Positions 57,323 to 64,000 of a DNA stretch of 64,000 bases are shown here, piece by piece. The position numbers and the translations under genes were made by a program. The DNA is from Cryptomeria japonica (taxonomy: Eukaryota; Streptophyta; Pinopsida; Cupressales; Cupressaceae): positions 102,466,796 through 102,530,795 of the forward strand of contig NC_081415.1 of NCBI RefSeq assembly GCF_030272615.1, written 5' to 3'. The notes under the pieces were generated by a model. That model was not told the DNA's origin and did not search any database. It saw only the letters and a list, made by a program, of their open reading frames with translations. Each line of letters opens with the position of its first letter. Positions within the stretch are counted from its first letter, which is position 1.

Positions 57323-58270
57323 GATAAGGAGTGTCTTCCTAAAGTAGGCATGTTTCTCCAAGCTTCTCTTCAGAAGCTAATATTAACAATAGAATGGTTC
57401 AAAAACTAGGTTATGAAGTTCCTTCTAGATGTATTCTATGTGAAAGTAGTGAGCAAACTGTTAATCACTTACACTTGAACTGCCCTTATGGCTCAAAATT
57501 CTGGAATTTGCTATGTAAGAAGTTAAACTAGAAAATAGTATTTCCAAATGATATTTTAGAGGCTATGAAGGGTTGGCCAGATATTTGCAAGGGTAGTCTT
57601 TACAAAGTCTTATGGAAGGTAGCTCCCTCTATTTTGGTGTGGGAGATCTAGAAGGAAAGAAATAGAATAATATTCTAAGATAAGAAGTTGGATGTCAATA
57701 ACTTCACCAATAAAGTGGAAGCAACCATAGTTGAAGTGACAAACAACAAATTAAGAAGTAATATGGTGGAGAAAAACTCCTTCATGGTTTGGGATGGAAA
57801 TATCAGGAAAGAATGGTATGGATTAATTATCCCCCCCAATATGGCAAAGGAGGAAGAGTAAGTAAGGAATACAGGAAATAATGTGTTTAGTCTAAACTAG
57901 ATTATGGTTGACATAAGCTCAATTTTGATGGGGCATCTAGAGGAAACCTTGGAGTAGCAGGTATAGGATGTATCATACCTTTCTAGGATGGGTCTATATG
58001 TGCAAAATTAGCTAGACCTATTGGTGAAACTACAAACAATTTGGCCAAACTAGAGGCTTTCATATAAGGATTATTACTTTGCAAGGACTTAGAAATTGAA
58101 AAGCTAGCCATTGAGGGGGACTCTCAAATTATCATTAATGCCTTAAGAACCAAAAGAACCCCTAATTGGAAAATTAACTCAAAATTAGGTAGAGCCTTAG
58201 AGTTGATTGACTTCTTTGATGAAGTGTTGATTAATCATATCTATAGGGAAGGTGGAAGAAGATAAATGAG
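57323..58270 (+). pseudogene. LINE-B ORF2, zinc finger and RNase H (broken)
   Basis: After a TGA near 57320 the protein is traceable with frame changes. There is a zf-RVT-type segment (CILCESSEQTVNHLHLNCPY, then GSKFWNLL) at about 57430-57510, and an RNase H that starts LNFDGASRGNLGVAGIGCII near 57920. It continues with NNLAKLEAF and AIEGDSQIIINALRTK and ends NHIYREGGRR near 58262. The catalytic D of FDGAS, E of LEAF and D of GDSQ are kept, but several stops prevent translation. The RNase H type is the one known from plant L1 elements. Confidence 0.8.
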
Positions 58271-58681
58271 CCAATTTGGGACCAGATGGCATTTACATTG
58301 AAAACATAGGATGTTCAAATTGAGGATATCCATTTGAATTTGAATTCTATGGAATTATCCATCTTTTGGTGGGTCTGTATATTAAGTCATACAGATTGAG
58401 AATATTGGTATTTATAGTTTTATGTTATCATATTAGGTAATGGGTTAGAAGTTAAGGTGGGGTCGATTGGATAAGGATTAGAAGGACAAGAAATACTATG
58501 CATACGGTGAGATGCATTGGATTTTTAAGCCTCAATCATTAATAGTTAAGTTTTCACCTCTCATGTCGATACATGTAAGTTATATTGCCTCAATTTTAGG
58601 TTTCCTAATTAAGACCTTCAGGAAACTTTTAGAAACTAACCTTCTTTAACTAAGTGAGTAGGCTTCAGAAAATTGCATTTG
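58271..58681. other. Probable LINE-B 3' untranslated sequence
   Basis: No gene is visible. The sequence is AT-rich and follows the RNase H end. No poly(A) run or target duplication was found that would mark the end of LINE-B. Confidence 0.4.
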
Positions 58682-59345
58682 AAGCATGGAGTCAAATTTG
58701 AAGCGTTTGCAAAAGATAATCGACTTATGGCTTTCAAGGGTGGTGTTAGGGCAAAATGTTGGAGCAGATTTTTACTAGAACTGGATGATTTGTCGGTTCA
58801 TGCTATTCAAGAGATAATGGGGGAGTACTCCTTCAATTATGAGTAGATTTATTGGGTAAACTATGACATCTCAACCACCTTTGTTGCTATTTTTCTTTCT
58901 GTAGGAACCCCCAAGGATGATACTAAATTGTTGTCTAAGAATTTGTTTAAGGAGGAATTTTTGGGTAATCTAGATATAGCAGTAAACAGTGTAGACCATA
59001 ATTTCACCATTCTATTTCCGAAGGATTGTGGGGTGGATCAGTATAGTAACCCGGAGGTTAGAATTAAGAGATGACCATTTCTGGAAATTAGGGATCAAGA
59101 GGGGTTTGAACAAAGGAAGCAAAACATTTTGAGGAACATCGATTTTCTCCTCAAGTGGCTCCATTTGAAGGAAGCAGATGGAAATAAATGGTGGGTGGAT
59201 TATCTTGTACCAGAAGGCTTTCAACCCCCTAAAGATATGGGAGAGGTGAAGGTTGAAAAGGTCCAAATGCCCTGCCTAGTTATCAACAAAGCTAATTGGG
59301 TTAAAAAGGCAAGGAAAATCGGGACTCATCAATGGAGGAAGCAAG
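58682..59345 (+). pseudogene. Unrecognised coding-like frame downstream of LINE-B RNase H
   Basis: One frame is open for about 220 codons with only two stops (TAG near 58843, TGA near 59071). It reads like real protein: FEAFAKDNRLMAFKGGVRAK, CWSRFLLELDDLSVHAIQEI, IYWVNYDISTTFVAIFLSVG, FLLKWLHLKEADGNKWWVDY and LVPEGFQPPKDMG. The high content of W, F and K and the balanced composition argue against chance. I do not know the family. It may be an extra 3' ORF of this LINE group, a transduced host fragment, or another dead element. Confidence 0.5.
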
Positions 59346-60449
59346 ACTGTCTTGTCCCCATACTAAGGACATGGCTTGTGATTATGTGGATCACAACATT
59401 ATTGACCTTGTTTAGTATATGATTAAGGGCTTAGTTCTGCTCTGTCTAGGGCCCAAATTTTGGTTTTGCCTTCCTTTTAAGGAATTTTTGGATAGTTAAA
59501 TTGTATCTATGGATCGAAAGATAGTTTATAGGCAAGGGTTTCCTTTAATAAATATGGACAATGTTCGTATATTGGTAATACTTTAAAATGTGCATGTCTT
59601 GATACTTATATTAATACAATGATCTTCCATGGTTAATGAATTCTGTGAGTAAGATGGTTATGGGATTAGTTATTGTTTTTGGTATTTATCCTAGTTTATC
59701 TTCAGTAGAATAGAATTATTATGGAATTCACAAAAAAGATGGTAGCATTGCTTATAATATTTTTTGGTATTAAGCATGGATGCATTGGCATATAGACCGA
59801 TGTATTTAGTTTGGGCTAGTAGTTAATGATATTTGAGGATTGTTGAATTAGCAGAAAACAAAGTATGGGTGATTAATGTTAAAGTTGTGAAATACAACCT
59901 CACAAAACCTAGTGAAAACTTGTATGCAAATAACCAGTCACGACAATGGAAGATTTACAAAACACAAAGATTGCTTTTAAAACCTAGAGCAAAAGAATGC
60001 ACTAAAAATAATCAGATAATGAATTACAAAAGGATAAATCCTTATAAAAGGAGATCAAACCTACAATGAAAAACCCTAAAAGAAATTAATAATTAATAAT
60101 TAATTAATTATTAATATTCCTAAGTTTAGCTTCCTAAATTTAGCTTAAGTGAAATAGAGAAAAGGTGACTTAATTATTGAATCAATATGATTTAATTAAT
60201 TAAGTAAACTAATACCTTTTACTCTAACAACCCTGCCCTTAACATGAAGTTAGGGAGAAGCTTAAAAAACTAAGGACTAGATGCTAGAAATCTAAAATGG
60301 GTCTCGACAACAAGGCCTGATGAGGTGCCCAAGTATAATGAAATCTTTGTAAGATGGAGAAAAAGGAGAAAACCTAGTGGGAAAAAAATCCTCTCCTAAA
60401 AGAAATGAAAGCATGCTAAAAAACATGAAAGAAGGAAGGCCTAAATATG
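59346..60449. other. AT-rich DNA, no gene seen
   Basis: No convincing frame or repeat apart from an (A)TTAAT-rich patch at 60086-60120. Confidence 0.45.
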
Positions 60450-61230
60450 ACCCCCCAAAGACAACTTCCTGCACCCCGATCATTGAGCGCAACTGAAGAT
60501 AAAACAATAATGCCAAAGGTTTTGTGAAGATTGGAGCAACCTGCTCCTCTATAGGAATGTAATCCAAGGTGAGTGAACCATCTTGAATCAACTTCCTGAT
60601 GAAGTGCATGTGGATCTCAATGTGGTTTGTCCACTGATATGCCAAATCTCTGGAGCATGTCAAGAGCATACTTTTGCTAATATATGAAAATCCCATCTGA
60701 AGACTAAACAACTTGTAGACCAACAAAATAGTGCAGAAGACTGAGATCTGTCATCTCAAACTGCTCCATCAAATCTCTCTGAATGCTCTGAATCATAGAG
60801 GATGAGCTACCTATAATAATGAGATCATCAACATATAGCACAAGAATCAAAATATCAGCGTCTAGATGTTGAATGTAAACTATGGGATCAGAATGAAAGA
60901 GAGTGAACTAAAGGAGAGCAAAAAAGAGTCCATCTTCTCATTCCAATCCTGGGGGGCTTGTTTGAGACCATATAATGAATGCCTAAGTCTGCAAACCAAA
61001 GAAGTTTCCTGCACAAACCCCTGAGGGTTCTCCATTTAGATATCCTCATTTAAGTCTCCATGCAAGAAATCACTCTAGACATTGTTGGTAAACAAATTTG
61101 TAATTGTCAATTCTCCTTCAAACTTGACCCTGTTCACCTGAAGAGCATTGACAACCATCCCAACAGTTGGAGAGATTGTGGTGAGGCCACAATCCTCCTC
61201 TATGTTTGAGAGGGGCAACTCCCTCGTATG
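60450..61230 (-). pseudogene. Copia remnant on the minus strand (reverse transcriptase to RNase H end)
   Basis: Read on the minus strand, traces of a copia pol appear. Near 61060-60930 is DFLHGDLNEDI, then MENPQGFVQETSLVCRLRHS and LYGLKQAPQDW. Near 60870-60810 is LYVDDLIIIGSSSS with the intact YVDD box. At 60660-60500 is TNHIEIHMHFIRKLIQDGS followed by EEQVAPIFTKPLA, the RNase H end. Much of the intervening protein is deleted, and several stops and frame changes are present. No LTR could be assigned. The RNase H sequence differs clearly from Copia-A, so it belongs to another family. Confidence 0.8.
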
Positions 61231-64000
61231 ATGGGGGTATTTTGGGATTCTGGTGTACTTTTAACCTGAAAGTGCATAAAGGAGACAATACTAAACTAAA
61301 GAAAAGTGAATAATAGAAACCCCAATGGCAGACATACCAACACCAAATAGGATTTCACAAATGATGATAGATACAAAGGGGGTTTAAGCACAAAACAAGT
61401 TTTAACTTGCAATGATGATGAGGAAACAAGGGTGACATATCTCAACATACGAAGAGATGGGTAACTCTAGCACATCCAAACCAAGATACAAAATCTTGAT
61501 TGTGTTCCATTATATCAATACATGAATTATAAGCATTCCAATATATGACAAATGATTTGCACATAGACAAAGATATTACTAATTTTTCACATATGAAAAA
61601 TTAGCAACAATAACTCAAGAAGAACATATAGAACATACGAGCTAAATGCACATCCTTTATTATTTCCATGAAATTATACAATTCCAAGAACTCTTTTGTA
61701 CAAAGTGTAAACACGAAATTCATCAATCTATTTCTTTGAGAATTTCTCCATAGTCTCCCCCCTATAAGAGTCTTTTTTCTTTTACAATGCCAAAGCCTTG
61801 TATTTATAGGCACTTGAGAGAACAACTACCTTGATAACCAACTCATAAACACTTTGAATAACCACCTTAGGTAACTATTTAGGATAACTACCCTAGTTCC
61901 CCACTTAGAATAACTACCCAAGTGACTACTTCTAATAACTACCTTTTGGAAGCAAGTTAGGATACCTAACTTTTACACAACCTAAACCTAAATTCTAACT
62001 TGTGGTTACATGAGTGGCATAAGTCACTTTTACAAAAAGATAATTTGAAGCACATAACATCATAAAGAGAATATGGCATTGAATTTGTCGAAGTAGCAAA
62101 ATATCTTCCCGCATTCATGAATATTTTGGTGTTTATAGAACACTATGTGAGCCTAATATTTCTTGAGATTTGTATGAGAATTCCAAATGACACCAATATT
62201 CCCTATTGTTATAATGACCATCAGGTCTCCATGGCATACTCAAAAGAGGTTCATTGAGGCCTCTTCTCAATGATACAATTGATTGCATCCATGAATGAAT
62301 ATAACCTTATTTCGCTCATATTAATGTCGTACAATTTCCATGCATAATGCAACATTACCACCTCTTTATAGCATTCAATGAACCAATATGTTGATGACTC
62401 CACATTCTAAAAGACTGCCAATCAAACTATTCAGGCACTTTATTTCTATGACCAACCCATATTCATACACGATCTTTAGACACCAAGAAAACACATCCTT
62501 ACACCCACTGCTATAGTTTGATCTTGCCTCTTGATGATATGTCTCAAGGTGCCATCAAAACAACCACTATTTATTGGTTCCCATCGATCAACTATGCTGC
62601 AAATCAATTTGATTGAATTATGCACAATCCTTTTTCACTTCTCTTATCATTTCATTCTATCCTTGAGGTGACATCTTTTCGAGGTGTTTTGTCAAGCATT
62701 TTATGTGGCTTGTCAATACTTCACTTTTCATGTGCATTTCATCCTATGTATTTTATGAATTCTTGTGATACCACATTTCTTCAAAGAATTCTATCATAGG
62801 TTCAAGCTGCTTGGCTATGATTCCACATTTGCATGCACATCTACCAGGCTTTTCCAATTATAGTATTTGACAAAATTTTGCCTTTGAAGGTGCTTTAGTG
62901 CATGACCATACATTATTGTGAAGAGGTGAAGAGCCTTGGGAAATGGTTGGGAAACATGGCATTACTCCTACAAATTGTATTTTTTTGAAAGTTTCAAAAG
63001 CTTTTTCAACATATCCATTTTGCGTAGTCTGCAACTATTGCATCTCATGGGACAATACGTTGAGTATTCAATTTGAGTGGCTCACACACCATTACTCTTT
63101 GTGCACATTTATGTTTGTGCTCCACATCTTTCATACAATCTTATGAACCTTAATTGAATGTCGATATTCTATCCTGGAATTCTAGTTCTTGCTAAAGAAT
63201 GATTCATAATGTTATCTTCGAGTTAGTTATAATAACTAATTCTTCTTTCACACTTTTCTTTCGGAATACAAACTTATCGATATGGTATTCATCTATGACA
63301 TGAATATATGCATCAGTATTTTAGTTATGTGAGCCAACCCAAATTGAATCATTATGATGAGAGCATTGCTTTCGGTGATTTGCAAAAAAGTCGTAAGTTG
63401 CCGATAAAGTTGATAATTTGTGAATGATGGCAACTACTTTATGTCATCAAAATCTTTGAAAACTGCAACAACCTATCAATGATGTTAATGAATTGAGATT
63501 TTTGCAACTTAAGAAACTTGAAAAAGTCCCCGACAGATGAGTGAGTTATAATAAATAACTCTTCATAGTTGTAATGCATCAACATCTTTCAAAACTTGAA
63601 CAACTCATCGACAAGTGAAGAACTAAATGGAGTGAATCGGTCTCTTTCAAATCTTTGTAAACTGACCTATAAATATCATTTTGATATGAAATTTGGTGAA
63701 AATATCTATCTTGAACAATTTAACTTCTTTATCTCATTGGAAATTTGGACAGTCTGGGTAATTATGCGAAGTGACAAATCAAGTTTTAATAACCGCTTCA
63801 TTTGGTACTTGTTGTTATACATTTGAGAGCCTCCTAAAAAATGCCTATGCATGACATATCAATGAGAATATCTGACAATAATCTCAATTAAATGATATGT
63901 TTATGAACATGTTTGTCATTTTTGAGAGATTTACCATTATGGTATATCATACAATCATGACATTCCTTGACATATACTTGTTATACTACTCACATGCCTA
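61231..64000. other. AT-rich DNA, no gene seen
   Basis: About 2.8 kb without a credible reading frame on either strand. A loose repetition of ataactac(c/t) occurs at 61830-61950. The part next to 61231 may belong to the copia remnant (its 5' side), but I cannot show it. Confidence 0.4.

Larger units (their letters stand above)
30112..58270 (+). mobile_element. LINE-B: plant L1-type LINE, split by three insertions
   Basis: Pieces at 30112-32796, 45594-45602, 50866-51362 and 55572-58270 join into one L1-type LINE. It has ORF1 with a DUF4283-like domain, then ORF2 with endonuclease, reverse transcriptase, zf-RVT-type zinc finger and a C-terminal RNase H. Each insertion (32797-45588, 45603-50860, 51363-55571) is flanked by a 5-bp duplicated target, and removing it restores the ORF2 reading. 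About 5.9 kb of LINE remain, close to full length. I could not identify the outer ends or a poly(A) tail, so the limits are approximate. Confidence 0.85.

Noticed and set aside
62943-63826. Short plus-strand frames near the window end
   Set aside because: Short, biased composition, and no domain or neighbouring evidence.

Overview
This window looks like nuclear DNA of a large-genome seed plant. I favour a gymnosperm because of the very long nested retrotransposons and the absence of recognisable host genes, but the sequence does not prove the lineage. It is AT-rich and consists almost entirely of retrotransposons inserted into one another. I found no rRNA, tRNA, CRISPR array or intact single-copy gene. 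Most coding regions are broken by stop codons, many of which fit C-to-T (or G-to-A) change, and by frameshifts.

Layout: (1) 1-3984 is the 3' part of a decayed Ty1/copia element (Copia-A). (2) 4542-28727 is a 5'-truncated minus-strand LINE (LINE-A) with a 17-bp target duplication and a poly(A) tail. It was split by an 18.2-kb Ty3/gypsy element of Tat type (Tat-A, 4745-22968, plus strand) and by a small minus-strand LTR element coding for a coiled-coil protein (24272-28499). (3) From about 30112 to 58270 is a plus-strand LINE (LINE-B: ORF1, then ORF2 with endonuclease, reverse transcriptase, zinc finger and RNase H). Three insertions split it: Tat-B (32797-45588, minus strand), Copia-B (45603-50860) and a 4.2-kb LTR-like insert (51363-55571). 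Duplicated target sites support each junction. (4) 58682-59345 is an unrecognised coding-like stretch. (5) 60450-61230 is a minus-strand copia remnant. The remainder, to 64000, shows nothing I can name.

The most interesting material is in Tat-A and Tat-B. Both have a pol with two RNase H domains and a G-patch-like segment between protease and reverse transcriptase. Both also carry, between pol and the 3' LTR and on the opposite strand, a gene for a plant mobile domain (PMD) protein with a low-complexity tail. In both elements this antisense gene appears to start with a tiny first exon (25 or 27 codons) ending in phase 0 at a GT donor. The following intron contains a degenerate array of a short motif. 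The same motif, in the same orientation relative to transcription, recurs near the 5' end of the gag-pol transcript: TAGCGCAT in Tat-A, and GGCGCC(A/C)TGGTCC in the Tat-B LTR. Tat-B also lacks a recognisable Gag; its polyprotein starts with an unrelated, repeat-containing N-terminus, yet it is otherwise almost intact with near-identical LTRs. Antisense ORFs at this place are, as far as I recall, known for Tat-lineage elements. The introns, the matched motif arrays and the missing Gag are what I would follow up.
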